Origin: Pelomonas sp. BJYL3
Lineage (GTDB): Bacteria; Pseudomonadota; Gammaproteobacteria; Burkholderiales; Burkholderiaceae_C
Reading direction: 5' to 3'
DNA: 64,000 nt
Assembly (NCBI RefSeq): GCF_027257975.1
Contig: NZ_JANZKX010000006.1
Span: forward strand, 310,001 to 374,000
Below the pieces are notes generated by a model. It worked only from the letters and a program-made list of their open reading frames with translations. It was not told the origin of the DNA and did not search any database. Shown here one piece after another: positions 13,576 to 21,403 of this stretch. Numbering within the stretch: the stretch's first letter is position 1; every line of letters begins with the position of its first letter. The position numbers were made by a program, and so were the translations under genes.

Positions 13576-16289
13576 ACGACGCAGATCTGCACCGTGACAT
13601 CCTGCGCGAGCTGGGGGAATTCGGCTTCAAGTCCAAGCAAGGCTGGCTGCGCAAGGGCGAATGCCCGAGCTGCCGCAAGCGCGAGCTGTACACCAACGAA
13701 GAGAAGCCCTGGGTGGTGCGCTGTGGTCGCTTGAACAACTGCGGGTACGAGGCCCACGTCAAGGACCTGTACCCCTTCCTCTTTGAGGACTGGAGCAAGC
13801 GCGCGGCGCCGCAGATCCAACAGAACCCGAACGCCGCGGCTGACCTGTACTTGCAGCTTGCCCGCGGCTTTGACCTGTCACGAATCCAGGGCTGGTACCG
13901 GCAGGAGAGCCACTTCGACAGCCTGGCCGACAGCGGCAAGGGCGCCGGCAGCGCCACCGTGCGCTTCGACGTGGGCTCAGGCTTCTGGGAGCGGCTGATC
14001 GACCGCCCGGGCCGCTTCGGCAAGAAGAAGGCCGTCTTCAAGTACGGCATGACCTACCACGGCACCTGGTGGTGCCCGCCAACCTTCAAGGCCCCCGAGG
14101 TCACGGAGCTGTGGCTGGTCGAGGGCATCTTCGACGCCATCGCCCTGGCACACCACGACATCACGGCCGTGGCGCTGCTGAGCTGCAACAACTATCCCGA
14201 GCAGGCCCTGGCCGAGCTGCGCCAGGCGCTCATGGGCGGCAGCCATGTGGTGCGCCTGGTCTGGGCGCTGGACTCGGACAAGGCCGGCCGCGACTACACC
14301 CTGCGGTGGGTCGAGAAGGCCAAGAAGGACGGGTGGGTTTGCGAGGCAGCCCAGATCCCACAGACCGGCCGTTCCAAGATCGACTGGAACGACCTCCATC
14401 AGCGCGACCGCCTGAATCCAGAGGACTTCAAGGAGTACCGGCACCAGGGCGCCATGCTGATCGCCGAATCGGCAGCCGAAAAGGCGCTGTTGATCTATCG
14501 CCACTCGGGCGGCCAGAAGACCGAGTTCGACGTGGCCTTCCGCAAGCGCCTGTTCTGGTTCAAGCTGGACCTTGACGCCTTCGACCGGGCCATGCGCGCC
14601 CTGGAGGATGGCAACGACGGCAAGTACAGCGAGGACGAGATCCGAGAAGAGGCGCTCAAGAAGTCGCACTCGATCCGCCCCATTGCCAACTGCCTGCCGT
14701 CGCCCCTGTACTACCAGCGCAACGCCCTGACCGACGAGAGCTGGTACTACTTCCGCGTCGAGTTCCCGCACGACAGCCCACCGGTGAAGAACACCTTCAC
14801 CAGCTCGCACCTGAGCGCAGCCGCGGAGTTCAAGAAGCGCCTGCTGCACCTGGCGCCCGGCGCCGTATTCACCGGCACCAGCCAGATGCTGGAACGCATG
14901 ATGGAGCGCCAGCTCTACAACATCCAGCGGGTCGAGACGGTCGACTTCATCGGTTACTCCCGCGAGCACGGCGCCTACGTGCTGGGCGACACGGCCGTGA
15001 AGGACGGTCGCCTGGAGGAGATCAACGCCGAGGACTACTTCGACCTGGGCAAGCTGTCGCTCAAGTCGCTGAACCAGTCGGTGCAGCTGACCATCAACCG
15101 CGACCTGGACGAGTACAGCGCGGACTGGCTGGGCCTGCTGTGGACCTGCTTCGGCGCCAAGGGACTGGCCGCGCTGACCTTCTGGCTGGGTTCGCTCTTC
15201 GCCGAGCAGATCCGCGCTACGCAGAAGTCGTTCCCCTTCCTGGAGATCGTCGGCGAGGCCGGCGCCGGCAAGTCGACGCTGATCGAGTTCCTGTGGAAGC
15301 TGTGCGGCCGCCGTGACTACGAGGGCTTCGATCCCAGCAAGTCCAGCCTGGCCGCACGCGCCCGGAACTTCGCCCAAGTGTCCAACCTGCCCGTGGTGCT
15401 GATCGAGAGCGACCGCGAGCGCGTGGGTAACGACAAGGGGCCTCACGTCAAGTCCTTCGACTGGGACGAGCTGAAGACCGCCTTCAACGGCCGCAGCGTG
15501 CGCGCCCGGGGCATGGCCACCGGCGGCAATGAGACCTACGAGCCCCCCTTCCGCGGCGCCATTGTCATCAGTCAGAACAACGAAGTTAGTGCCTCCGACG
15601 CCATCCTGCAGCGGATCGTGCATCTGACGTTCGACCGCTCGGCTCAAACGCCCAAGACCCGCGAGGCGGCCGTCAAGTTGGAGAACACGCCGGTGGAGGA
15701 AGTCAGCGGTTTCATCCTGCGCGCGGCGCAGCGCGAGGCCCAAATCCTGGACGTGCTGGCCAAGCAGACACCGCTCCACGAGGCCGAGCTGCAGCGCCAT
15801 CCGCTGGTGAAGAGCACCCGCGTAGCCAAGAACCACGCCCAGCTGCTCGCGCTTGCCGATGCACTGCGCCTGGTCGCGCCGCTCAGCGATGAGCAGCACA
15901 CCGCCCTGCAAGGCCAGATCGTCCAGATGGCCGTCGAGCGCCAGCAGGCGATCAACAGCGATCACCCGATGGTGGCCGAGTTCTGGGAAGTCTTCGACTA
16001 CCTGGACGGCCATATGTCCACACCGCTGAACCACTCGCGCAAGCCCGACGACGAGATCGCCGTGAACTTGAACCACTTCATCCAGGTAGCTCGCGAGCGC
16101 AATCAGCAGGTGCCGTCCATCGGCGACCTGAAGAAGGTCCTGCGCACCAGCCGGCGCCATCGCTTCGTTGACGTGCGCAACGTCAACAGCGGCATCCGCG
16201 TGCAGCTGGAGAACCAGAAGGAAGTCCGGTCGACGGCCGTCTGGTGCTGGGTGTTCGAGCGCAACAAGTCCAAGTCCGCCAAGGCCTGA
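13572..16289 (+). CDS. Phage primase-helicase (zinc finger, Toprim, AAA ATPase)
   Basis: The 905-residue protein joins three recognisable parts. A CHC2-like zinc site has Cys31, Cys34, Cys51 and Cys57. A Toprim-like catalytic region covers about 180-245, with LVEGIFDA (Glu184) and the acidic DSDKAGRD (from 234). A helicase-type ATPase has Walker A GEAGAGKS at 561-568. It would prime and unwind phage DNA. GTG at 13572 overlaps the preceding stop and is the only start that fits the coupling. This replaces the rolling-circle A protein of P2, so the element mixes a P2-type tail with a different replication module. The following small genes are closely packed in the same operon. Confidence 0.9.
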   Translation: MNDADLHRDILRELGEFGFKSKQGWLRKGECPSCRKRELYTNEEKPWVVRCGRLNNCGYEAHVKDLYPFLFEDWSKRAAPQIQQNPNAAADLYLQLARGFDLSRIQGWYRQESHFDSLADSGKGAGSATVRFDVGSGFWERLIDRPGRFGKKKAVFKYGMTYHGTWWCPPTFKAPEVTELWLVEGIFDAIALAHHDITAVALLSCNNYPEQALAELRQALMGGSHVVRLVWALDSDKAGRDYTLRWVEKAKKDGWVCEAAQIPQTGRSKIDWNDLHQRDRLNPEDFKEYRHQGAMLIAESAAEKALLIYRHSGGQKTEFDVAFRKRLFWFKLDLDAFDRAMRALEDGNDGKYSEDEIREEALKKSHSIRPIANCLPSPLYYQRNALTDESWYYFRVEFPHDSPPVKNTFTSSHLSAAAEFKKRLLHLAPGAVFTGTSQMLERMMERQLYNIQRVETVDFIGYSREHGAYVLGDTAVKDGRLEEINAEDYFDLGKLSLKSLNQSVQLTINRDLDEYSADWLGLLWTCFGAKGLAALTFWLGSLFAEQIRATQKSFPFLEIVGEAGAGKSTLIEFLWKLCGRRDYEGFDPSKSSLAARARNFAQVSNLPVVLIESDRERVGNDKGPHVKSFDWDELKTAFNGRSVRARGMATGGNETYEPPFRGAIVISQNNEVSASDAILQRIVHLTFDRSAQTPKTREAAVKLENTPVEEVSGFILRAAQREAQILDVLAKQTPLHEAELQRHPLVKSTRVAKNHAQLLALADALRLVAPLSDEQHTALQGQIVQMAVERQQAINSDHPMVAEFWEVFDYLDGHMSTPLNHSRKPDDEIAVNLNHFIQVARERNQQVPSIGDLKKVLRTSRRHRFVDVRNVNSGIRVQLENQKEVRSTAVWCWVFERNKSKSAKA

Positions 16290-16300
16290 AGGGAGCCCCC

Positions 16301-16474
16301 ATGCAAAACCGACTCAAACCCCGCATGCGCCGCTTCCGCGCGCGCTATGCCCTGGCCAACGGCCAGAGCGGCAGCCTGCTCCTGGTCGCACGCCACAGCT
16401 GCGACGCCGTGTGCATCGTCCTCAACCTGCTGGGCGAGGACGCGCGTCGCGTCAGCGTCCGCCCCGCGACCTGA
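16301..16474 (+). CDS. Small basic hypothetical protein
   Basis: This 57-residue, Arg-rich product (MQNRLKPRMRRFRARYALANGQSG...) has a short hydrophobic stretch SLLLVARHSCDAVCIVLNLLG. GAAGGGAG lies seven bases before the ATG and 11 bases after the primase stop. No family is recognised. It belongs to the early operon by spacing. Confidence 0.6.
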   Translation: MQNRLKPRMRRFRARYALANGQSGSLLLVARHSCDAVCIVLNLLGEDARRVSVRPAT

Positions 16475-16482
16475 GGGCAGCC

Positions 16483-16683
16483 ATGCGCAAGCCGATCTTG
16501 AACAAGCCCTACACCCCCTCCGCGTCGACCGACATCCGGGCGACCTTCCAGCTGGAGCGCCAGCGCCTGGCCAAGGCAGCCGCCGATCGCGAGGCCGAGG
16601 ACTTCGGCATGGCGCTGGGTGTTGCACTGATCCGCACGGCTCGCTATCTGCGGGCTGTGCTCGGTCAAAGGACTGGCCAATGA
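16483..16683 (+). CDS. Small hypothetical early protein
   Basis: The 66-residue product is helical and basic (FQLERQRLAKAAADREAEDF). It starts eight bases after the preceding stop and ends in a four-base ATGA overlap with the next gene. Function is unknown; the tight coupling is the main support that it is a real gene. Confidence 0.6.
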   Translation: MRKPILNKPYTPSASTDIRATFQLERQRLAKAAADREAEDFGMALGVALIRTARYLRAVLGQRTGQ

Positions 16684-16883
16684 ACGCCACGCCGCTGTGG
16701 ATGCGCATCGCACCCTATCGGGCCTGTGATCTGTGCCTGCACGTCGAAGCTGCCAGCACGCCCCTGTGCGGCTGTCCTGACGCCCTGCAGGCCGGCCGGC
16801 CGCTGCCCGTTGACCAGGTGCGTGCGCCTGACGGCGCATGCGGTCCGGACGCCAAGCACCTGGCCATGGAGTCCTGGCAATGA
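16680..16883 (+). CDS. Small Cys-rich protein, possible zinc ribbon
   Basis: The 67-residue product contains CDLCLHVEAASTPLCGC, a CxxC...CxC arrangement that could bind zinc. It overlaps both neighbours by four bases (ATGA at each end), indicating translational coupling through three consecutive genes. A nucleic-acid-binding or regulatory role would fit but is not shown. Confidence 0.65.
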   Translation: MNATPLWMRIAPYRACDLCLHVEAASTPLCGCPDALQAGRPLPVDQVRAPDGACGPDAKHLAMESWQ

Positions 16884-17173
16884 CGGCCCCGCTGTGCCGC
16901 GTCGAGCTGAGCGTCGAGCAGCTGCGCGAGACCTGGGAGCAGCTGCGCCACACCCGCACGCACTGGCCGGCGGACTTCAGCCAGGCCATGCAGCACCCAC
17001 TGGTGTCCCGCGTGTTGCGGATTGAGGCCGCGCTGCGCGCTCGCGGTGCTTTCGCAGGCACTGCCCGGCCCATCCCCACACCGACGCCGCGGCCGCCGTG
17101 GCGCCCCTACGGCAACCCCAACACGCCGGCCGCAGACCGCAAGCGCGCAGCTGCGGCCGACCTTGACGACTGA
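16880..17173 (+). CDS. Hypothetical early phage protein with Pro-rich tail
   Basis: The 97-residue product has an amphipathic helical first half (VELSVEQLRETWEQLRHTRTHW) and a Pro/Arg-rich second half (RPIPTPTPRPPWRPYGNP). The start overlaps the previous stop. No known domain was recognised. Confidence 0.6.
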   Translation: MTAPLCRVELSVEQLRETWEQLRHTRTHWPADFSQAMQHPLVSRVLRIEAALRARGAFAGTARPIPTPTPRPPWRPYGNPNTPAADRKRAAAADLDD

Positions 17174-17193
17174 TCCTGAAGGGAGAACAAGCC

Positions 17194-17685
17194 ATGCGAA
17201 AGACCAAGCGGCGCCAGCAAGCCAGCCGCGCCAACCCCCACGCCAACCCGGTGGCCATCGCTATGGCTGCCGCGCGCATGCGAAGCCACCTGCGTACCGT
17301 TGGCATCGAGCTGTTCATGACCGGCGACGGCGAGCAGGCCACTGGACTGGTCAGCCATCTGGCATGGATCATCGGCATGGGCGCCGAGATCGCCGCCAAC
17401 CTCATGCCTGGCAACGATGTGGCCAAGCGCCAGCATATGGTCCTGCGCAACCTTGTGCAGATCGCCACCGAGGGCTGCACCTGGCGTTCCTCGCTGGCCG
17501 AGCCGGTCTGGGACGCAGCCCTGGAGGCCAACCGGCTGCTGATGGCGCACCCCACTATTGGCTTGGCGGTCCAAGCAGGCGCAGACAGCCTGGCCGACAG
17601 CATCAGGACCGGCAGCGTGCGCATGGCCGACGTGGCCGGCGCGGAGATCTACAGGGCCACGGCGCCGCTGGAGCAGCGCGTATGA
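17194..17685 (+). CDS. Hypothetical early phage protein
   Basis: The 163-residue, largely helical protein has a basic N-terminus (MRKTKRRQQASRANPHANPV) and no membrane segment of full length. GAAGGGAG precedes the ATG by eleven bases. It overlaps the following gene by four bases. I do not recognise a family; similar proteins without known function occur in early operons of beta- and gammaproteobacterial prophages. Confidence 0.65.
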   Translation: MRKTKRRQQASRANPHANPVAIAMAAARMRSHLRTVGIELFMTGDGEQATGLVSHLAWIIGMGAEIAANLMPGNDVAKRQHMVLRNLVQIATEGCTWRSSLAEPVWDAALEANRLLMAHPTIGLAVQAGADSLADSIRTGSVRMADVAGAEIYRATAPLEQRV

Positions 17686-17882
17686 GGGCCGAGACCATCA
17701 CCTGGCACGAGCTGCCGCTGGACGCGATGCCAGACGCCTGCCTGACCGTGCTCATCAGCACCGAGCACGCCGGCGTGGACTCGGGCTTCTTCGATGGCAA
17801 GGACTGGCGCTGGTGCGAAAGCGGCGGCGTGGTGGGCGAGCCCGTGCAAGGGTGGGCCGCCATGCCCATGGGGATCGTCTGA
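17682..17882 (+). CDS. DUF551-like small phage protein
   Basis: The 66-residue product contains PDACLTVLISTEHAGVDSGFFDGKDWRWCESG and ends in a WAAMP motif. This is the pattern of short DUF551-like phage proteins ('vlv.......aw..g.W......v..wa.mP'). The family is common in early phage operons and has no assigned function. The start overlaps the previous stop (ATGA). Confidence 0.65.
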   Translation: MRAETITWHELPLDAMPDACLTVLISTEHAGVDSGFFDGKDWRWCESGGVVGEPVQGWAAMPMGIV

Positions 17883-17884
17883 TC

Positions 17885-18580
17885 ATGACCAAGAGCCGCC
17901 ACATCCGCGCGCCGAAAGCTGTCTGGTCGGAAGTCGACCTCGAGCTGCTGCGCCGAAACTTTGCAGACAGCCTGACCGCCGACCTGGCGAAGGCCTGCGG
18001 AAAGACGCTCAGTGCAGTACAGCACAAGGCCCGACAGATGGGGCTTCGCAAGAGCCCCGAGTTCATCGCAAGCACGGCCCGGGAGCGCGCCATGTCGCCT
18101 GGCCATGGAGGCGAGCGGACGCGCTTCGTGCCAGGCGCTGTCCCCGCGAACAAGGGGCTGCGCCGACCGGGCTATGCCCCGGGCAACATGGGCTCGACGC
18201 AGTTCAAGGCCGGCCGCCCGGCATCCGAAGCCCGCAACTACTTGCCAATCGGCAGCCATCGCATCAATGCAGACGGCCACGTAGAGCGCAAGGTCACCGA
18301 CGACCCCTCCATCTATCCGGCTCGACGCTGGCAGCCTGTGTATCGCCTGGTCTGGGAGGCAGCCCACGGCCCCATTCCCGCCGGGCACCTGATCCGCTTC
18401 AAGCCAGGCATGGCAACGACTGACCCCGAGCTGATCACGGCTGACAAGCTGGAGTGCATCAGCCGACGTGCGCACATGCTGCGCCACACCTTCCACCAAT
18501 ACGGCCCCGAGGTCGCAGCTGTCGTGCAGCTGCGCGGCGCGATCACGAGGCAGATCAACAAGCGCTCCAAGGAAAAATGA
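17885..18580 (+). CDS. Phage HNH-type endonuclease
   Basis: The 231-residue protein has an N-terminal Myb/SANT-like region (WSEVDLELLRRNFADSLTADLAKACGKTLSAVQHKARQMGL, a DNA-binding helix set). Its second half carries an HNH-like core: YRLVWEAAHGPIPAGHLIRF and a following ISRRAHM segment. The combination is seen in free-standing phage HNH nucleases of the homing or packaging-associated type. The core begins with HRINADGHVERKV, a short beta strand typical of this group. It overlaps the next gene by four bases. Whether it acts in genome processing, host DNA damage or mobility is not clear. Confidence 0.75.
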   Translation: MTKSRHIRAPKAVWSEVDLELLRRNFADSLTADLAKACGKTLSAVQHKARQMGLRKSPEFIASTARERAMSPGHGGERTRFVPGAVPANKGLRRPGYAPGNMGSTQFKAGRPASEARNYLPIGSHRINADGHVERKVTDDPSIYPARRWQPVYRLVWEAAHGPIPAGHLIRFKPGMATTDPELITADKLECISRRAHMLRHTFHQYGPEVAAVVQLRGAITRQINKRSKEK

Positions 18581-18840
18581 CCATGAGCAACAAGAGCATC
18601 ACCGACCTGCGCGCGACGCTGTTCGACATCCTCGCTGGTGTGAAGGATGGGACCATCGACATTGACCGGGCCCGCGCGGCCAATGACGTGGCCAAGACCA
18701 TCGTCGACACAGCCAAGGTGGAGGTCGACTACCTGCGCACCGTGGGCAGCGGAGAAAGCGGCTTCATCGTCCCGGAGGGTGACAAGCCGAAGCTGCCGGC
18801 CGGCATCACCGGCGTGACACGGCATCGATTGGCTGGCTAA
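18577..18840 (+). CDS. Small hypothetical early protein
   Basis: The 87-residue product begins MTMSNKSITDLRATLFDILAGVKDGTIDIDRARAANDVAKTIVDTAKVEVDY, a helical segment common in small phage proteins encoded near the end of early operons. ATG at 18577 overlaps the HNH stop; an in-frame ATG at 18583 is the alternative. Function is unknown. Confidence 0.65.
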   Translation: MTMSNKSITDLRATLFDILAGVKDGTIDIDRARAANDVAKTIVDTAKVEVDYLRTVGSGESGFIVPEGDKPKLPAGITGVTRHRLAG

Positions 18841-18857
18841 GGCCTGAGCGGTACCAG

Positions 18858-19085
18858 ATGAATCCCTTCGATCCCAACTACAAGAGCGCCCTGGTGGCTC
18901 AGGCGCTGTCGCCACGGGGCCGCCAAGCCGCGCAGGCCTCAAGACGAGCCAGCGCCCGTATCGAAGCGATGCGGGCCTCTGACGATCCGAGACAGCGCGC
19001 CGCTGCCTCGGGAACCATTGCGGGACTTGGCCACCCGGCCGACACCGCCAAAACGGGCCGGATCTTGAAGCCGGCCAAGCTGTGA
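18858..19085 (+). CDS. Small hypothetical prophage protein
   Basis: A 75-residue, Arg/Ala-rich product (MNPFDPNYKSALVAQALSPRG...) with a helical middle. It starts 17 bases after the previous stop and is followed after 14 bases by the HTH gene. No family recognised; support is the gene order and spacing. Confidence 0.5.
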   Translation: MNPFDPNYKSALVAQALSPRGRQAAQASRRASARIEAMRASDDPRQRAAASGTIAGLGHPADTAKTGRILKPAKL

Positions 19086-19099
19086 AAGATTGACAGACT

Positions 19100-19351
19100 A
19101 TGCGCACTCAGTTCGCGCTGCTTCTCCTGACCGACGGTCGCCCGACCATGACGCACGCCGAGTTTGCCAAGCTGCGTCACAAGAGCCCTAGGACCATCCA
19201 GAACGAGATCTACGCCAAGCGGAACCCCGTGCCCTTCTGGAAGGATGGAGGTGACTACCTCTGCAATGTCTCGGACGTGGCGAGCTGGCTGGACGGGCAG
19301 CGCCAGGACGCGATCAGCGCCATGCCACACTTGGCGACGTTCTCGGACTAG
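19100..19351 (+). CDS. Excisionase-like small DNA-binding protein
   Basis: The 83-residue protein contains TMTHAEFAKLRHKSPRTIQNEIYAKRNPVPFW and a C-terminal CNVSDVASWLD. This is a MerR/AlpA-like winged helix arrangement as in phage excisionases and PrtN-type activators. It is the last gene before the attachment site, which fits directionality control of integration and excision. No integrase lies beside it; in dusA-integrated elements that gene would be at the other end. Confidence 0.6.
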   Translation: MRTQFALLLLTDGRPTMTHAEFAKLRHKSPRTIQNEIYAKRNPVPFWKDGGDYLCNVSDVASWLDGQRQDAISAMPHLATFSD

Positions 19352-19372
19352 TTGCACGAATCTGCACGAAGA

Positions 19373-19407
19373 AAAGCGGCCTGTGATCTCACGATCCAGG
19401 CCGCTTT
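19373..19407 (+). terminator. Terminator at the prophage right end
   Basis: An 11-bp perfect stem AAAGCGGCCTG/CAGGCCGCTTT encloses a 13-base loop. It closes the early operon about 80-110 bases before the inferred attachment site. Confidence 0.8.
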
Positions 19408-19446
19408 GCATTGGGCTTTCAGCGTTTTGTCAGTGCTACGGAATTG

Positions 19447-19566
19447 CTACGACACCCCGCAAACCCGCATGAAATAAGGCCCTGCCGTCCAGTCCAGCAT
19501 GGGCGCAACGCTCAGGCGCCACGGCGAGATTTCGCGCTTCAGTTGTTGATCTTCTTGGATAGGCAT
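19447..19566 (-). pseudogene. dusA: 5' fragment of dusA cut by prophage insertion
   Basis: On the minus strand the frame from ATG 19566 reads MPIQEDQQLKREISPWRLSVAPMLDWT, the N-terminus of tRNA-dihydrouridine synthase A, whose family signature is 'SVAPMxDWTDRHCR'. After the Thr codon (19486-19488) the sequence leaves DusA (AGPYFMRVCGVS, then stop). The remaining 300 or so residues of DusA are therefore at the other prophage end, where the phage may supply a substitute start. Confidence 0.82.
19480..19515. other. Inferred prophage attachment site attR in dusA
   Basis: The junction between prophage-derived bases and DusA coding sequence lies at or just left of 19486, within or beside the codons for SVAPMLDWT. 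The 5' end of dusA is an established hotspot for tyrosine-recombinase prophages. The exact core cannot be set without the left end for comparison. Confidence 0.65.
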
Positions 19567-19834
19567 CGTGCTGGACTCTTGGGACTTCGGCGGATTTCTG
19601 CGTTGTCGAGCACCCCGGGTGTGACGGTGCGCAGCTTCCTTGCACAGCCACGGCATCGGCCTTGGCCGCAGGAGACAAGACCCTTGCCCAAGTCCGCACC
19701 GGGCAGGGCGTGGCCCGTCATTTTCTCAGAGTCGATGGCGTTCAGCAGCGGCAAGCGGTCGAACAGCCGGGCAATAGCTCTCGCAGCCAGGCCCCGCGAT
19801 CCATCGCCAAGGATTCAGGCGATGCATTCTTGCA
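19567..19834. other. Intergenic region between dusA start and the iron operon
   Basis: About 350 bases separate the divergent dusA start and the DUF4198 gene at 19920. The dusA-proximal part should hold the dusA promoter, though I could not pick one out with confidence. The only clear element is the Fur-like box at the right end. No gene is supported; open frames here lack ribosome-binding sites. Confidence 0.5.
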
Positions 19835-19853
19835 AATACAAATCGTTCTCATT
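19835..19853. promoter_or_regulatory. Fur-box-like site upstream of the DUF4198/haem-receptor operon
   Basis: AATACAAATCGTTCTCATT matches the site at 32113 in 16 of 19 positions and resembles the A/T-rich NATNAT-type Fur hexamer array. Its position 67 bases before the first gene of a TonB-receptor operon supports iron repression. Confidence 0.65.
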
Positions 19854-19919
19854 TATAGTTGCAACAAGCCAGACTCAATCGAGCAGCACATCACCCCATC
19901 TCTTGCCGTCTCCTACACC

Positions 19920-20717
19920 ATGTCCCTCATCCGGCTGAAAGCCCTGGGCCTCTGGCTGACCCCGCTGCTGCTTGGCAGTGCCGCCCAGGCCCATTCGCCC
20001 TACCTCAAGCCCAACACCTTCCATGCCGAAGAGCAGCGCAAGCATGTCACCGTCGAAGCCTCCTTCGCCGAAGGCGAGCTGCGCCCCGACGTGGTGATGA
20101 AGTCCGACAGCTTCCATGTGATCGGCCCCGACGGACGCCGGCAGCCGCTGGTGCCCGCTGCCGTTCTGAAGGACGCCAGCTATCTCGAAGTGCCCCTGGC
20201 TGCCAGCGGCACCTACCTGGTGTCCTCGGGTGTCAGAAAGGGCCGGCTGGCCAAGGCGCTGCTGCGCAAGGGCCAGGTGCACTTCACCGAACAGCAGGAA
20301 GACCCGCAGCCGGATGACACACCGATCGAGGTACAGAGCCTGACGCGCGCCGATGTCTACGTCAGCCGGGGCCGCCCCAGCGCTGTGGACTTCGACACCG
20401 ACGGCCTGGAGATCTACCCGGTCACCCGGCCCTACGACCTCTACGCGGGAGAAGCCATCACCGTGCGGGTGCGGGAGAACCGCAAGCCCCTGGCCGGCGA
20501 GACCCTGACCCTGATCGCCGACGGTCAAAGCTATGACGGCCAGAAGCAGGCCGAGCAGCACTTCAGCACCAACGCAGCCGGCGAAGTGAGCTTCAAGCCG
20601 CAGACCGCCGGCCTCTACCTGCTGCAGGTCCGTGTGCGCCGCCCCTCTCCCGACAAGCCCACGCTGTGGTTGAGCAGCACGGCCACGCTCACCATCGAAG
20701 TCCAAGCCCAGCCATGA
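19920..20717 (+). CDS. DUF4198 (NikM-like) periplasmic protein
   Basis: The 265-residue product has a signal peptide (LWLTPLLLGSAAQA) followed at once by HSPYLKPNTFHA, the His-containing mature N-terminus typical of DUF4198/NikM-like proteins. The C-terminal half is a beta-sandwich (AITVRVRENRKPLAGETLTLI...). Members sit beside TonB-dependent receptors and are thought to handle metals in the periplasm; the exact substrate is unknown. ATG at 19920 places the signal peptide at the start, and longer versions would enter the Fur box. Four bases overlap with the EF-hand gene indicate coupling. Confidence 0.85.
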   Translation: MSLIRLKALGLWLTPLLLGSAAQAHSPYLKPNTFHAEEQRKHVTVEASFAEGELRPDVVMKSDSFHVIGPDGRRQPLVPAAVLKDASYLEVPLAASGTYLVSSGVRKGRLAKALLRKGQVHFTEQQEDPQPDDTPIEVQSLTRADVYVSRGRPSAVDFDTDGLEIYPVTRPYDLYAGEAITVRVRENRKPLAGETLTLIADGQSYDGQKQAEQHFSTNAAGEVSFKPQTAGLYLLQVRVRRPSPDKPTLWLSSTATLTIEVQAQP

Positions 20718-21214
20718 GTCGTGCTCCCATGAAACCTCCCCTGTCTCCCCTTCTGCTGGCCTTCCTGGCGCTGCCGGCCCTGGCCGCCTCCCATTCCACG
20801 AGCACCTTCATCAGCGAGCAGGACCTCAACGGCGACGGCAAGGTGCTGCTTGAGGAGTTTCGCCTCGGCCGGCAGCTCGAATTCGTCCGCATCGACTTCA
20901 ATGCTGATGGCCTGGTGAACGAGGCCGAGTACCTGGGTGAGTTCGAGGGCCGGCTGATGCTGCGCGTCGGCAAGATCGCCGATCCGGAGAAGCGCCGCGA
21001 GGAACTGCAGCGCCAGATGCGCCAGGCCAAGGTCCGCTTCGGCGTGCTGGACACCGACAGGAACGGCAGCATCAGCCTGGAGGAATTCCAGGCCACCGGC
21101 CGGCACATGTTCAAACTGCACGACCGCAACCAGGACGGCGTGGTCGACGAACTCGACGTGAAGATCGCCGAGGACGAGCAGAAGGCGGGCAAGACCAGCT
21201 TTGTGTCGCCCTGA
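20714..21214 (+). CDS. Exported EF-hand calcium-binding protein
   Basis: The 166-residue protein starts with a cleavable signal (PLLLAFLALPALAAS) and shows four EF-hand-like loops: DLNGDGKVLLEE, DFNADGLVNEAE, DTDRNGSISLEE and DRNQDGVVDELD. Each has Asp/Asn at positions 1, 3 and 5. It should bind calcium in the periplasm. The ATG overlaps the DUF4198 stop, and a second in-frame ATG (MKPPLSP) is only five codons downstream. Its place between a DUF4198 protein and a TonB-dependent receptor suggests a role in receptor function or in metal sensing, which is inference. Confidence 0.88.
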   Translation: MSRAPMKPPLSPLLLAFLALPALAASHSTSTFISEQDLNGDGKVLLEEFRLGRQLEFVRIDFNADGLVNEAEYLGEFEGRLMLRVGKIADPEKRREELQRQMRQAKVRFGVLDTDRNGSISLEEFQATGRHMFKLHDRNQDGVVDELDVKIAEDEQKAGKTSFVSP

Positions 21215-21403
21215 ACTGACGCACGGGGCGGAGCCATTGCCCGCCTCCTCACGAGCCCCTCGACCGGCTTCCCGCCGCTGAGCCGCGCGCACACCGCCGG
21301 GCTCGCTCCCGCGTTCCGGGCCTTCCGGACACCCCCTGTACTGATTCATTCGCACCAGCCAGCCTGCGTCGCCAGCCCGTGCTCCATCCCCAAGGACACT
21401 TCC

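Larger units (their letters stand above)
1..19500. mobile_element. P2-type prophage, right-hand part, inserted in dusA
   Basis: The block holds tail sheath, tail tube, E/E' chaperone with frameshift, tape measure, U and D genes in P2 order, followed by a divergent regulator pair, an Ogr-like zinc finger, a primase-helicase and many small early genes. The right end falls in a truncated dusA reading frame near 19,486. No capsid, terminase, lysis or integrase gene is visible, so the left end lies outside the window. The tail block together with an intact-looking switch suggests a complete element rather than a remnant, but that cannot be judged from this part alone. Confidence 0.9.
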
